Origin: a virus
Direction: 5' to 3' (one strand)
Virus record (IMG/VR): IMGVR_UViG_3300023443_000210
Location: 1 to 45,041 of that record
Length of the DNA: 45,041 nucleotides
The notes below the pieces were generated by a model, which did no database searches, was not told the origin of the DNA, and worked only from the letters and a program-made list of their open reading frames with translations. Below, piece by piece: positions 1 to 6,996 of this stretch. The position numbers and the translations under genes were made by a program. Within the stretch, counting starts at the first letter, position 1. Each line of letters begins with the position of its first letter.

Positions 1-81
1 AGCAAGGCTCGAACTTGCGACTTCTGAGAACGGTCCTCCAACCTTTTTTCTCAGATGTGATACCAATTTCACCACAGGGAC
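1..81 (-). tRNA. Left, end-truncated copy of the long-anticodon-arm tRNA
   Basis: This is the same gene as 44891-44978, cut by the window edge so that the last seven bases (3' acceptor strand and discriminator) are missing here. The complete copy is described at the right end. Confidence 0.6.
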
Positions 82-144
82 ATTAACCTTTAACCTTTCC
101 ATTTAGAATCATAGCGAAAATAACCAGGTTCATCGCCAGTAGGG
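1..144. repeat. Left copy of 144-bp terminal direct repeat
   Basis: Bases 1-144 are identical to 44898-45041. The repeat contains most of a tRNA gene and the 3' end of the adjacent minus-strand gene. It may be an assembly overlap of a circular or circularly permuted molecule, or a genuine short terminal redundancy. The sequence alone cannot decide. Confidence 0.95.
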
Positions 145-482
145 AACATGTCCCCGCTTCTAGATATACAAACACTTAATGAATTTTTAGTCGATTCTCG
201 ATCAAATAGTTCTTTCATCTTTTTTAACATTTGCACTTTATTAAATTGTTTTTTCTGTGTTACTTCAAAAACCCTAATAATTGTATCAACCAAGGTTACT
301 GGTGGATCAGAATCTCTAATTGATAACTTTTCACTATTGCTTTCAGTAAGTAAAACTTCATCTATGGCGGCGATTTCTTCCATTGTGGAAATAAGCTGTT
401 TTTGAGCGTCAAACTTCCTTTTTAAGCGGTCAAGCTCTTCAACAGCCTTTCTATGTTGTTCTTTTATATCTTTATTACTCAT
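90..482 (-). CDS. Small coiled-coil protein, possible regulator of the divergent switch
   Basis: This gene encodes 130 residues that I do not recognise as a named family. The first ~45 residues are charged and predicted helical or coiled-coil (KEQHRKAVEELDRLKRKFD). The C-terminal ~65 residues, with an aromatic/glycine end (GDEPGYFRYDSKW), could be a small winged-helix-like domain. It is transcribed divergently from the 579 gene across an operator-like repeat array. By position it is therefore a candidate repressor of the plus-strand early operon, which is inference from context only. Its 3' end abuts the terminal tRNA. Confidence 0.7.
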   Translation of the reverse strand: MSNKDIKEQHRKAVEELDRLKRKFDAQKQLISTMEEIAAIDEVLLTESNSEKLSIRDSDPPVTLVDTIIRVFEVTQKKQFNKVQMLKKMKELFDRESTKNSLSVCISRSGDMFPTGDEPGYFRYDSKWKG

Positions 483-578
483 GATATTTATATTTTAGCA
501 AAAAAATTAGCAGGGTCAATATAAAATTAGCAGGCTTGCTAATTTCACTAATTTTAAATTAAACGTATAATAAGTCTC
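483..578. promoter_or_regulatory. Divergent promoter/operator region with AATTAGCAGG boxes
   Basis: Direct repeats AATTAGCAGG lie at 505-514 and 525-534, exactly 20 bp apart. The second is half of a perfect inverted repeat, AAATTAGCA (524-532) and TGCTAATTT (537-545), and a weaker half-site ACTAATTTT follows at 547. A leftward promoter reads TTGACC (519-514), 16-bp spacer, TAAAAT (497-492). A rightward promoter has -10 TATAAT at 566-571 and a weak -35. The boxes overlap the leftward promoter and lie just upstream of the rightward -10, as expected for operators bound by one repressor. Confidence 0.6.
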
Positions 579-869
579 ATGCAGGAAAAGACTAAAAAAA
601 TGAGAGAAATCATTAACAATCTGTATGGCTCTGAATCAGAATATGTTGATTCTGTGCTTGTAAGAGATGTTTTTAACGGTGAAACTGTATGGGAAGGTGT
701 TGTGGAGGTATTTGACCTTGTCGACCACCCCAAAGCCTCTAAATGCTATGTTTGGGCATATCCTGATAATAATAAAGATACAAAGTACATAGCCGTTATC
801 AACGTCCCTCCTATTAATAAGCCTTTAGATGCCATAAGAGCCGCTATTGCCAGTGGTCAGATGTCTTAA
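579..869 (+). CDS. Hypothetical early protein
   Basis: This 96-residue acidic protein is not recognised. It has no membrane segment or cysteine motif. The start follows a TATAAT -10 by only a few bases, so the transcript would be nearly leaderless; no strong ribosome binding site is visible before the ATG. It is the first rightward gene after the divergent operator array and is probably under its control. Confidence 0.65.
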   Translation: MQEKTKKMREIINNLYGSESEYVDSVLVRDVFNGETVWEGVVEVFDLVDHPKASKCYVWAYPDNNKDTKYIAVINVPPINKPLDAIRAAIASGQMS

Positions 870-875
870 TTGAAT

Positions 876-1076
876 TTATTTGTTAAGGTGCTTTCTGGCA
901 TCCTCAATGGCTTTTAGGGCTTTTTTTCTCTTTTTTTCATCATTCGATGCCAAATCTTCTAAAACTTGACCAGGCCGTGTGTAATCCCCCATAGCCTTAG
1001 CTAGCCTGTATATTGCGATGGTACCGGGCGTTAAATCAAATGGATACCGTTTATGGCCTTTAGGCGGTGGTGTCAT
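876..1076 (-). CDS. Small basic hypothetical protein
   Basis: This 66-residue protein is lysine-rich with a helical C-terminal half (KKRKKALKAIEDARKHLNK) and is not recognised. It converges on the 579 gene, leaving 6 bp between stop codons. An AAGGAAAAGCC stretch just before the ATG provides a plausible ribosome binding site. It lies between the operator region and the promoter of the main rightward operon, which fits a small regulator, but nothing in it proves this. Confidence 0.6.
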   Translation of the reverse strand: MTPPPKGHKRYPFDLTPGTIAIYRLAKAMGDYTRPGQVLEDLASNDEKKRKKALKAIEDARKHLNK

Positions 1077-1168
1077 GGCTTTTCCTTTCTAAGTACGGAT
1101 TGTACTAATTGTATCGTCTGTGTTACTTGAAGTAAATAGGAACTTTTGTAGTTTATTTTATTTTACTC

Positions 1169-1196
1169 TTGACACGTTGATACAAACTGCTACAAT
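1169..1196 (+). promoter_or_regulatory. Sigma70-type promoter of the rightward replication operon
   Basis: TTGACA (1169-1174), a 16-bp spacer and TACAAT (1191-1196) lie about 70 bases before the first gene of the operon. The leader after it contains TGACC (1245) and GGTCA that can pair around the GAGGG ribosome binding site, so translation of the first gene may be modulated. The rest of the 1077-1265 gap shows nothing else clear. Confidence 0.6.
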
Positions 1197-1265
1197 TTCA
1201 GTCAAGCAGTTCTTAAATAAGGATGCTACCGCAAATTAGGACATGACCAATAGAGGGGGTCACAA

Positions 1266-1511
1266 ATGATTACAAGGATAGTAACAAAAGATCACATACT
1301 GAAAATCAAAACCTACCTAATAGCCTGGATCTGGCTAAAGCTTAAGAAGGCAGAGAATAATACCTCATTGTTAAAACTCCCCAAGTTCGAGGGATTTCGG
1401 TGGAGTGAGGTAACGATAGTGGATATTGAACGAGAATACTTTGATAAATTGTCACATATGGAACAAAGTTTGATAGTGAATATGTGGCATGATGAAATGG
1501 AAAGGAAGTAG
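1266..1511 (+). CDS. Hypothetical protein, first gene of replication operon
   Basis: This 81-residue protein is not recognised. It is basic at the N-terminus and has several tryptophans (IAWIWLKLKK). The ATG is preceded by GAGGGGG at a suitable distance, although this site can pair with TGACC upstream. The next gene begins 3 bases after its stop, so they are co-transcribed. Confidence 0.65.
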   Translation: MITRIVTKDHILKIKTYLIAWIWLKLKKAENNTSLLKLPKFEGFRWSEVTIVDIEREYFDKLSHMEQSLIVNMWHDEMERK

Positions 1512-1514
1512 AAA

Positions 1515-1937
1515 ATGAGTAATGACAGATTTAAATTTAGAGCCTGGGATAAAGAAGAAGGGAAAATGTGGGGTGACATTGGTGGCCCTGGATTTTGTGA
1601 TTCTGGCTATCTATGTTTTGACATGTCTTTGAAGGAATATGAAGATGGCCCTTATTCTTGTTTAGGGGTAGAACTTGAGACGGATAAGTCCATTCTTATG
1701 CAATGTATAGGTCTAAAAGACGAAACTGGAAAGAATCTTGTTTTTGAGGGCGACATTATTGAATATGACATTCCTTTGGAATCCGATAAACCCTTATCCA
1801 GAAACATTGTTGAGTGGTGTGATTTTAAAAGTCAATGGCGACTAAGTCGGTATTCAGCCCCTTACTACGAAGGTAGCCGTATGAAGGTTATTGGAAACAT
1901 CTATGAAAACCCAGAACTGTTAGAAAAGGAGGCCTAA
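1515..1937 (+). CDS. YopX-family protein
   Basis: This 140-residue protein has the hallmarks of the YopX family common in phages and prophages. It begins with FKFRAWDKEEGKMW, has LMQCIGLKDETGKN and an EGDIIEYD strand, and ends with VIGNIYENPELL. Family members are small beta-barrel-like proteins of unknown function, often in early phage operons. Length is normal for the family. A GGAAG site precedes the start, which lies 3 bases after the previous stop. The family call is secure; the role is unknown. Confidence 0.88.
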   Translation: MSNDRFKFRAWDKEEGKMWGDIGGPGFCDSGYLCFDMSLKEYEDGPYSCLGVELETDKSILMQCIGLKDETGKNLVFEGDIIEYDIPLESDKPLSRNIVEWCDFKSQWRLSRYSAPYYEGSRMKVIGNIYENPELLEKEA

Positions 1938-1938
1938 T

Positions 1939-2241
1939 ATGTACACCAAAAAAGTCCTATACCTCTTCTCCCAACCCATAACCTGGGAAGATGAGCCAGA
2001 AATCAAGGAAGTTGAAACTGATCTCTGGGCAGATTATGATGAATACCAACATCAGGTGCAAAATAGGGTTGCTGAATCCATAGATTGTGACCCTTCAGAC
2101 CTCAATGATGAAATAGTCGTGCTATGCTTCATTGAGAAACTATCTATCCGTGAGGCAGCTATCCGGGCAGAGCATGACCTTATGGAGGGGACATTCCAAG
2201 AGATAGATTATGATCAGGACGATATTGAAACCCCGTTCTAA
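1939..2241 (+). CDS. Acidic hypothetical protein
   Basis: This 100-residue, very acidic protein (many Asp/Glu) is not recognised. It is translated from an excellent site, AAAAGGAGG, that overlaps the end of the YopX-like gene. Such small acidic early proteins are common in phages and sometimes act as DNA mimics or inhibitors, but there is no specific evidence for that here. Confidence 0.7.
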   Translation: MYTKKVLYLFSQPITWEDEPEIKEVETDLWADYDEYQHQVQNRVAESIDCDPSDLNDEIVVLCFIEKLSIREAAIRAEHDLMEGTFQEIDYDQDDIETPF

Positions 2242-2263
2242 CAACCCCCTGAGAGAACAGGTA

Positions 2264-2292
2264 GGGGTATGGTTAATAGCTGTACCCCGATT
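2264..2292 (+). terminator. Possible attenuating hairpin between operon genes
   Basis: GGGGTA (2264-2269) pairs with TACCCC (2283-2288), followed by GATTTTG. The stem is short and the U-tract weak. It is at most a partial terminator or an mRNA-processing or stability hairpin inside the operon. Confidence 0.3.
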
Positions 2293-2312
2293 TTGAAAGG
2301 AATTAGAAGATT

Positions 2313-2546
2313 ATGGAAGTAGAATACTTAATAGACACTGAGACTATATATGATACTATGGTAGAGAATGATGTCACTAAATTCATGAGAGAGGTGGAAG
2401 GCCCTTATTACATGTATGGCCCTGATGACGACCTATTTACTGGATTTGAACTAGGTAGAGAACTGGCTAAAGATGGGTATGACTTTGATACTATTTCTGA
2501 GCTCGTTACTGAAGATATGATTAGGGGGTTTAAGAGTTATGAGTGA
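2313..2546 (+). CDS. Small acidic hypothetical protein
   Basis: This 77-residue acidic protein is not recognised. It is rich in Asp, Glu and Tyr (GPYYMYGPDDDLF). The start has a GGAATTAGAAG region upstream. Its last codons overlap the start of the next gene by 8 bases, indicating translational coupling. Confidence 0.65.
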   Translation: MEVEYLIDTETIYDTMVENDVTKFMREVEGPYYMYGPDDDLFTGFELGRELAKDGYDFDTISELVTEDMIRGFKSYE

Positions 2547-2943
2547 TGACGACTATTACCCTGAAGGTGATCCTGACGATTGGGACATCATCGATGCTAA
2601 GTGGGCCAGTTTTATGGATGCGGTAAAGGCAAACCCTATTACCACTGTCATCCATATTAAAAAATGTGTGTCTCCTTATTTTGAAAAAGTGAGGGATTGG
2701 GAAAAACAATTTGAAATTCGGTTAAATGATTGTGGTTATACAGAAGGTGATTTTATAATCCAAAGGCATTACTGTCCAAGGCTTAAAAAATATCTCGAGG
2801 GCTCCACATTTCATAAAATCGGATTCATGACTGACTTTGAACAGAAGCCAGGTTATGTGGTTTTTGGCCTTTTAGATCCATCAGATGTTGAAGAACATAT
2901 TTTGAAAAGAAAGTTAAAAGAGGTTTTAGAGAATGACCGATAA
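2539..2943 (+). CDS. Hypothetical protein
   Basis: This 134-residue protein has an acidic N-terminus and a mixed alpha/beta body and is not recognised. It overlaps the upstream gene by 8 bases and the downstream gene by 11. It sits between small early genes and the nuclease, so a role in DNA metabolism is possible but unsupported. Confidence 0.65.
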   Translation: MSDDDYYPEGDPDDWDIIDAKWASFMDAVKANPITTVIHIKKCVSPYFEKVRDWEKQFEIRLNDCGYTEGDFIIQRHYCPRLKKYLEGSTFHKIGFMTDFEQKPGYVVFGLLDPSDVEEHILKRKLKEVLENDR

Positions 2944-3520
2944 ACCAACCACACCCCCAGAAGACCTACCCCCCCAAATATCCCAGATAGACAGAATCAT
3001 GTCTAGACAGAAGAAGCCCTGGGTTCTTAACAAGGATTACGCTGTAATAGTAGAGAAGGATCGCCAATTAGGAAAATGTACTGGCTGTGATACTAAGCAC
3101 TACTGCTCTCACACAGATCAACATCGTAGGCGTTATTGTGGTGACTGTATTGATAGGTTATCGGGGAAGGTTAAGGTGGTCAAGACTACCCCTAGAACAA
3201 GAGAAGAGATAGAGATTGAAGTGCAAAACATGCCTAGCCCTATGTATGAGATGGCTATGAAGAAAAACGCTGAACCCATTTCTGACCAAATAGACCTAAC
3301 AGTAATAATGAAAGGCCAAGTATACGACCTAGTCATTCGTGACCAAATCTGCGACCATTCCCAACAAAAGTTCGTAGACAGCATGGCAAAGAGAAAGAGT
3401 AACTTCTGTGCTGAGTGTGGGAAGGTGATGAACTACAGAAAACCAAATAAGGTAAAGAAGATAAAAGAGCCGAAAGAGAGAAAAGAGAAAAAGAATGTCA
3501 AAACTAGAACTAACGAATAG
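2933..3520 (+). CDS. Two-zinc-finger hypothetical protein
   Basis: This 195-residue basic protein has two cysteine/histidine clusters. The first reads CTGCDTKHYC...YCGDC near residues 45-70, and the second runs from CDHSQQ to FCAECGK near residues 140-162. A lysine/arginine-rich tail (KVKKIKEPKERKEKKNVK) suggests nucleic-acid binding. It overlaps the start of the Cas4/RecB-like nuclease by 26 bases and may cooperate with it. No named family is recognised. Confidence 0.65.
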   Translation: MTDKPTTPPEDLPPQISQIDRIMSRQKKPWVLNKDYAVIVEKDRQLGKCTGCDTKHYCSHTDQHRRRYCGDCIDRLSGKVKVVKTTPRTREEIEIEVQNMPSPMYEMAMKKNAEPISDQIDLTVIMKGQVYDLVIRDQICDHSQQKFVDSMAKRKSNFCAECGKVMNYRKPNKVKKIKEPKERKEKKNVKTRTNE

Positions 3521-4481
3521 CGAGATTAATTGCTACAGGGTATGCCCTAAGAAATGGGATTATTCTTACAGACAACTACGCATCCCAAGACAGACAGCCG
3601 AGCCATTATATTTTGGGTCAGCAATAGGCCTAGGAATAGACGCCATCTGGGAAGGCAAGACAGACATCCTTACCGACTTTAGAAACTATATAGAGCGAAT
3701 GGGTGAGAGCCATAAGAAGAAGCTCTTAATGGCTAAGGGTGAGGCTATGCTGGCTGGTTACCGAATGATGCATGATCCTAGTGAGTGGGAACTAATTGAA
3801 TCAGAGATGAAGGTTAGTATGGATGTAGATGGTTATGCTAACTACAGAGGGATGCTTGATAAGGTAGCCCGGAATAAGAGTGATGGCTGTCTTTACTTAT
3901 TGGATCATAAAACATCCATCGACAACATAGAAGATCCGATGTGTAACTTCTGGGTAGAGTTAATGATTAACCCACAGCCTACCGGGTATCAACTGGCTCT
4001 AGAACACAAGTTCGGTGAAGAAGTTAGAATCATGTGGGATGTTGTTAAGAAACATGGATCTAAAGGCCCAAAGATGAAAAAGGCAGTACAGAAAAGAAAA
4101 TTAGAGAAAGATGAGGCCTTCGCCTTAAGAAAAATAGATAACATGGAAACATGGGATGAATATAGTGACCGGCTTTATAAGGACTATACAGATAACCAGT
4201 CAACATATTACAAACGAAAACAAATAGGGAGAACCAAACATGATCACGAGACATGGAAAGCGGAATTCATTGCGAACGCAGCCTCTATCGCCAACGCAAA
4301 AGTCATTGGTACATTTCCTAGAGTTTCTTCGAGCTGTAGAAAGTTCGGATCAGTCTGCCCATACGCATCCGTTTGTTCGGGACTGGAATCAATCGAATCG
4401 GATAACTTTGTAACTAAGAGGAATAGGCATCCTGAGTTGGATGGGGAAGAGGTTGAGGAGGTTTTGAATGTTACGGTGTGA
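3495..4481 (+). CDS. PD-(D/E)XK nuclease, Cas4/RecB-like, with Fe-S cysteines
   Basis: This 328-residue protein matches the RecB/Cas4 exonuclease fold. An N-terminal CYRVCPKKW (Cys13, Cys17) is followed by FGSAIGLGIDAIW. The catalytic core is GMLDKV (Asp122) and LLDHKT (Asp137, Lys139), with GYQLALE (Gln166) after it. Three C-terminal cysteines at 281, 288 and 294 (CRKFGSVCPYASVC) complete a probable 4Fe-4S cluster with an N-terminal cysteine. Such enzymes resect DNA ends. The Sak4-like ATPase and DUF669-like protein that follow make this a phage recombination/replication module. It overlaps both neighbours. Confidence 0.85.
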   Translation: MSKLELTNSEINCYRVCPKKWDYSYRQLRIPRQTAEPLYFGSAIGLGIDAIWEGKTDILTDFRNYIERMGESHKKKLLMAKGEAMLAGYRMMHDPSEWELIESEMKVSMDVDGYANYRGMLDKVARNKSDGCLYLLDHKTSIDNIEDPMCNFWVELMINPQPTGYQLALEHKFGEEVRIMWDVVKKHGSKGPKMKKAVQKRKLEKDEAFALRKIDNMETWDEYSDRLYKDYTDNQSTYYKRKQIGRTKHDHETWKAEFIANAASIANAKVIGTFPRVSSSCRKFGSVCPYASVCSGLESIESDNFVTKRNRHPELDGEEVEEVLNVTV

Positions 4482-4671
4482 CCACCCTTCAGGGGATTGT
4501 ATACTTGCTTCTGAACATGAGCAAAAAGACAAACTAATTAAAAGATATGAAACAGCATTTTTCGAAGCTATAAGGCTATGGAATCATGGAGATGGCGGCT
4601 ATGAGATGAGAAAATTGTTGGAAGAAGCTTTGGAAGATAAAAAGGAGAATAATAATGACACTACAAATTAA
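4468..4671 (+). CDS. Small hypothetical protein
   Basis: This 67-residue helical protein with a short CDHPSGDC motif near its start is not recognised. The start inside the nuclease gene is supported by GAGGAGG 6 bases upstream. It overlaps the following ATPase gene by 17 bases, so the three genes are tightly coupled. Confidence 0.65.
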   Translation: MLRCDHPSGDCILASEHEQKDKLIKRYETAFFEAIRLWNHGDGGYEMRKLLEEALEDKKENNNDTTN

Positions 4672-5428
4672 AACAGGAAAAAGAGGAACCCTACCAGAAC
4701 GTCTAATAATCATAGGCGAGAAGAAGATAGGTAAAACTACATTCGGAGCTGATTCCGAAGCGCCTATATTCATCCCTACTGAGGATGGTTGTTCGGGGAT
4801 AGATGGGTTGGCATATTTTGACAAACAAAGTAGCTACAAAGATGTACTGGAACGAGTTGTTGAACTAGGTAAGGAAGATCATAAGTACAAGACACTTGTC
4901 ATTGATACCCTAGATGGTGTTGTTGAGCTATGTTCTAACCAAGTGATGAAGGATAGTTTTGACAATAACCCATTTAAGTTCAACAACTATCTACAAGGTA
5001 ACAAAGTGGTAGCCCAAGAGATGAAACTCCTTCTAGACTATCTAGACCGAATTAGGGAGAAGAAGAAGATGAGAATCATCCTATTATGCCACACTGGTAC
5101 TGCAAACCAGAAGAACCCTGAAGGTGATGATTACATTAAATCCACTGGCTACATGGGTAAATACACTTGGGGCTTATTCGCCAATTGGGCTGACCGCATA
5201 GGCCACGCTGGTTATGACTTTAAGGTACGAAGTGGTGATGACAGTGAGAACAAAAAAGGGAAGATCATACAACGTGATGACAATAGATATCTACGTTTTG
5301 GTGGTACTGCTACTTTAGATGTAGGCTGCCGAATTGGGTATGAAATGAAAGAGGATAAGATACTATTTACATATGCAGATTATAAAAAGAATTCACTAAT
5401 AGAAAGGAAACAAAATGCTACCGTATAA
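4655..5428 (+). CDS. Sak4-like RecA-fold ATPase (single-strand annealing)
   Basis: This 257-residue protein has a Walker A motif GEKKIGKTTF at 21-30 and a Walker B strand LVIDTLD at 81-87. Between them lies PIFIPTEDG, the typical phage nucleotide-binding (Sak4) arrangement. Sak4 proteins are short RecA/RadA relatives that promote annealing or strand exchange with a phage SSB. A strong AAGGAG site precedes the ATG. The next gene is a DUF669-like ssDNA-binding protein, the usual Sak4 partner, which strengthens the call. Confidence 0.85.
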   Translation: MTLQIKTGKRGTLPERLIIIGEKKIGKTTFGADSEAPIFIPTEDGCSGIDGLAYFDKQSSYKDVLERVVELGKEDHKYKTLVIDTLDGVVELCSNQVMKDSFDNNPFKFNNYLQGNKVVAQEMKLLLDYLDRIREKKKMRIILLCHTGTANQKNPEGDDYIKSTGYMGKYTWGLFANWADRIGHAGYDFKVRSGDDSENKKGKIIQRDDNRYLRFGGTATLDVGCRIGYEMKEDKILFTYADYKKNSLIERKQNATV

Positions 5429-5831
5429 TCCAGAGGAAGCAATAAACGAAAAGAAAACAGCAACACCAGGAATCTACACATTCTTTGTAGAAAAATCAGA
5501 GAAGAAGATATGGAATGATAACGAGACTACCAGTCTAACCCTGAAGGTTAACCTTGGGGACAGAGAGGTGACTGTCTTTGATACTATGTACTACACACCT
5601 AAGGCTTTGTTTCGTATCGCGCAGTTTGCAGACTGCTGTGGTATTGACAAGCCTACTGAGCATGATCATTATCAGGGGGCTCAGGGGACTGCTAATTTTA
5701 AGGTTAATGATAAAGGGTATCTTGAGGTGAAATGGTATGAGAGTAAGAAGGTTGCTAAGGCCGGTGCAACTACAGAAGAATCCCCTAAAAGTTGGAATTC
5801 AAAGGAAGAAATTGACGAAATTCCTTTCTAA
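5415..5831 (+). CDS. DUF669-like single-stranded DNA-binding protein
   Basis: This 138-residue protein resembles the DUF669 family found beside Sak4 and RecT-type genes. It starts with PYNPEEA, continues GIYTFFVEKSEKKIWNDNE with beta strands typical of an OB-like fold, and ends in an acidic tail (KEEIDEIPF) like bacterial SSB tips. A GAAAGGA site lies before the start inside the Sak4-like gene. It probably coats ssDNA for the annealing ATPase. Confidence 0.78.
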   Translation: MLPYNPEEAINEKKTATPGIYTFFVEKSEKKIWNDNETTSLTLKVNLGDREVTVFDTMYYTPKALFRIAQFADCCGIDKPTEHDHYQGAQGTANFKVNDKGYLEVKWYESKKVAKAGATTEESPKSWNSKEEIDEIPF

Positions 5832-5880
5832 AATGGAATATACATGGTAAGATGTAAGTATACCGTTTTAAGGAGTGCTT

Positions 5881-6351
5881 ATGAAAGAATGTAAAAAGTG
5901 CCTTGAACCTAAAGAATTGTGTGAATTTTACAAGCATAAAGACATGGGTGATGGGTATTTAAATATCTGTAAAAAATGTACCAAGAAGAGAATTGCGGGT
6001 CATAGGGATAAGAATATAGAAAAGATCAAGGCTTATGACCGGAAGAGAGGGGGCTTCCCAAATCGAATTGAGGCCAGGAGGAAATATTCTCTTACAGAGG
6101 CTTGTAGGAAGTCGAAAAATAAAGCCAGTAAGAAATGGAGTATAAATAACAAGTTGAAAAGAAGGTGTCACTCACTTGTTAAGGTTGCAATAGAAGCTGG
6201 ACGCATGGAGAGGATGCCTTGTAGTAAGTGTGGTGATGAAAAAGCTGTCGCCCACCATGAAGATTACTGCAAACCCCTAGATGTAGTTTGGCTTTGTAGA
6301 AAGCATCATACAAAAAGACATAAAGAGTTAAGGGAACTAGAAAGAATATAG
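5881..6351 (+). CDS. HNH endonuclease with N-terminal zinc finger (copy 1 of 3)
   Basis: This protein of about 156 residues has an N-terminal treble-clef-like pair of CxxC motifs (CKKCLEPKELCEFY and ICKKC). A basic linker follows, then a C-terminal HNH core CSKCG...VAHHEDY...VVWLCRKHHTKRH. Two homologues lie at 39872 and 42905. The ATG at 5881, 5 bases after AAGGAG, is preferred over an in-frame GTG at 5875. Such proteins are often free-standing homing endonucleases or mobile passengers. The position between the ssDNA-binding and resolvase genes suits either homing or DNA processing. Confidence 0.82.
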   Translation: MKECKKCLEPKELCEFYKHKDMGDGYLNICKKCTKKRIAGHRDKNIEKIKAYDRKRGGFPNRIEARRKYSLTEACRKSKNKASKKWSINNKLKRRCHSLVKVAIEAGRMERMPCSKCGDEKAVAHHEDYCKPLDVVWLCRKHHTKRHKELRELERI

Positions 6352-6382
6352 TAACACCTAATTCTAAACCTATTTGGTTTAA

Positions 6383-6420
6383 CCCTCAGTCGGCCTATCC
6401 TCTGACTGGGGGGATTTGTT
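6383..6420 (+). terminator. Hairpin, probable terminator ahead of the RusA-like gene
   Basis: CCCTCAGTC (6383-6391) pairs over 9 bp (one G-U) with GACTGGGGG (6404-6412) and is followed by ATTTGTT. The U-tract is imperfect. The stem ends just before the extended -10 promoter TGTTATAAT, so it may insulate the next transcription unit. Confidence 0.45.
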
Positions 6421-6432
6421 ATAATGTTTTTG

Positions 6433-6500
6433 AGCTATGGCTAGGATAACAACCTAACAGAAGTGTTCGTTACTCTTCTGGGCCATATCTTTTATGTTAG
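6433..6500 (+). ncRNA. Pseudoknotted leader RNA, diverged third copy, with TGTTATAATG promoter
   Basis: An extended -10 (TGTTATAAT, hexamer 6420-6425) precedes the element. The base 8 nt after its last T (6433) starts P1, AGCTATGGCT (6433-6442), which pairs with GGCCATATCT (6481-6490) with one C-T mismatch. Inside, CTAACA (6454-6459) can pair with TGTTAG (6495-6500) downstream of P1', and a P3 hairpin GAAG/CTTC (6460-6478) lies between. Order and P1 length equal the two clear copies at 39782 and 42815, but P2 is only 6 bp. It forms the 5' UTR of the RusA-like gene. Confidence 0.5.
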
Positions 6501-6509
6501 AATACCTCT

Positions 6510-6956
6510 ATGGAACAAGGTACAAGCTTAATCCTAAAACAAACAGAAGACACAATAGAAGTTGAAGTCTCCCAAAAGCTAGCGTCTCTTAACATATTTC
6601 TTGGTGAAGAACATGCAGAACTAAGACGCGGATATATGACAGTTAATAAATATGGCGCTGTCACAACTGCCTGGACTATCTATAAACAAAAATGGGCTAG
6701 CGCGTTAACCGTCGTACCTAAAAGAAAAGATACCTCGTGCATTGCACACACCACTATTATTTCTTACAGAACTAAACTTCTCGATAAAGAAAACTTATAT
6801 GGCGGTTCTAAACCAATTAGAGACACGCTTATACGTCGTGGCTGGCTTCATGATGATGCACCCAATTGGGGAGATTTAACTGTGTGGCAGGAAAAGTGTA
6901 AGAAAGGGGAAGAGAAAACTTTTATAAAAGTAGTTCTTGACAAACAAAGCTCCTAA
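6510..6956 (+). CDS. RusA-like Holliday junction resolvase
   Basis: This 148-residue protein carries the RusA-type signature in its second half: KENLYGGSKPIRDTLIRRG, then WLHDDAPNW. Conserved acidic residues in this region bind metal and cut four-way junctions during recombination and before packaging. Length fits the family. There is no good Shine-Dalgarno before the ATG; instead the start lies 9 bases after the 3' strand of a pseudoknotted leader RNA, so translation may depend on that structure. It stands between the annealing module and the helicase. Confidence 0.8.
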   Translation: MEQGTSLILKQTEDTIEVEVSQKLASLNIFLGEEHAELRRGYMTVNKYGAVTTAWTIYKQKWASALTVVPKRKDTSCIAHTTIISYRTKLLDKENLYGGSKPIRDTLIRRGWLHDDAPNWGDLTVWQEKCKKGEEKTFIKVVLDKQSS

Positions 6957-6996
6957 ATAGTATCTTGGATATTCACCCCAAAGTAAAAGAGAGAAG

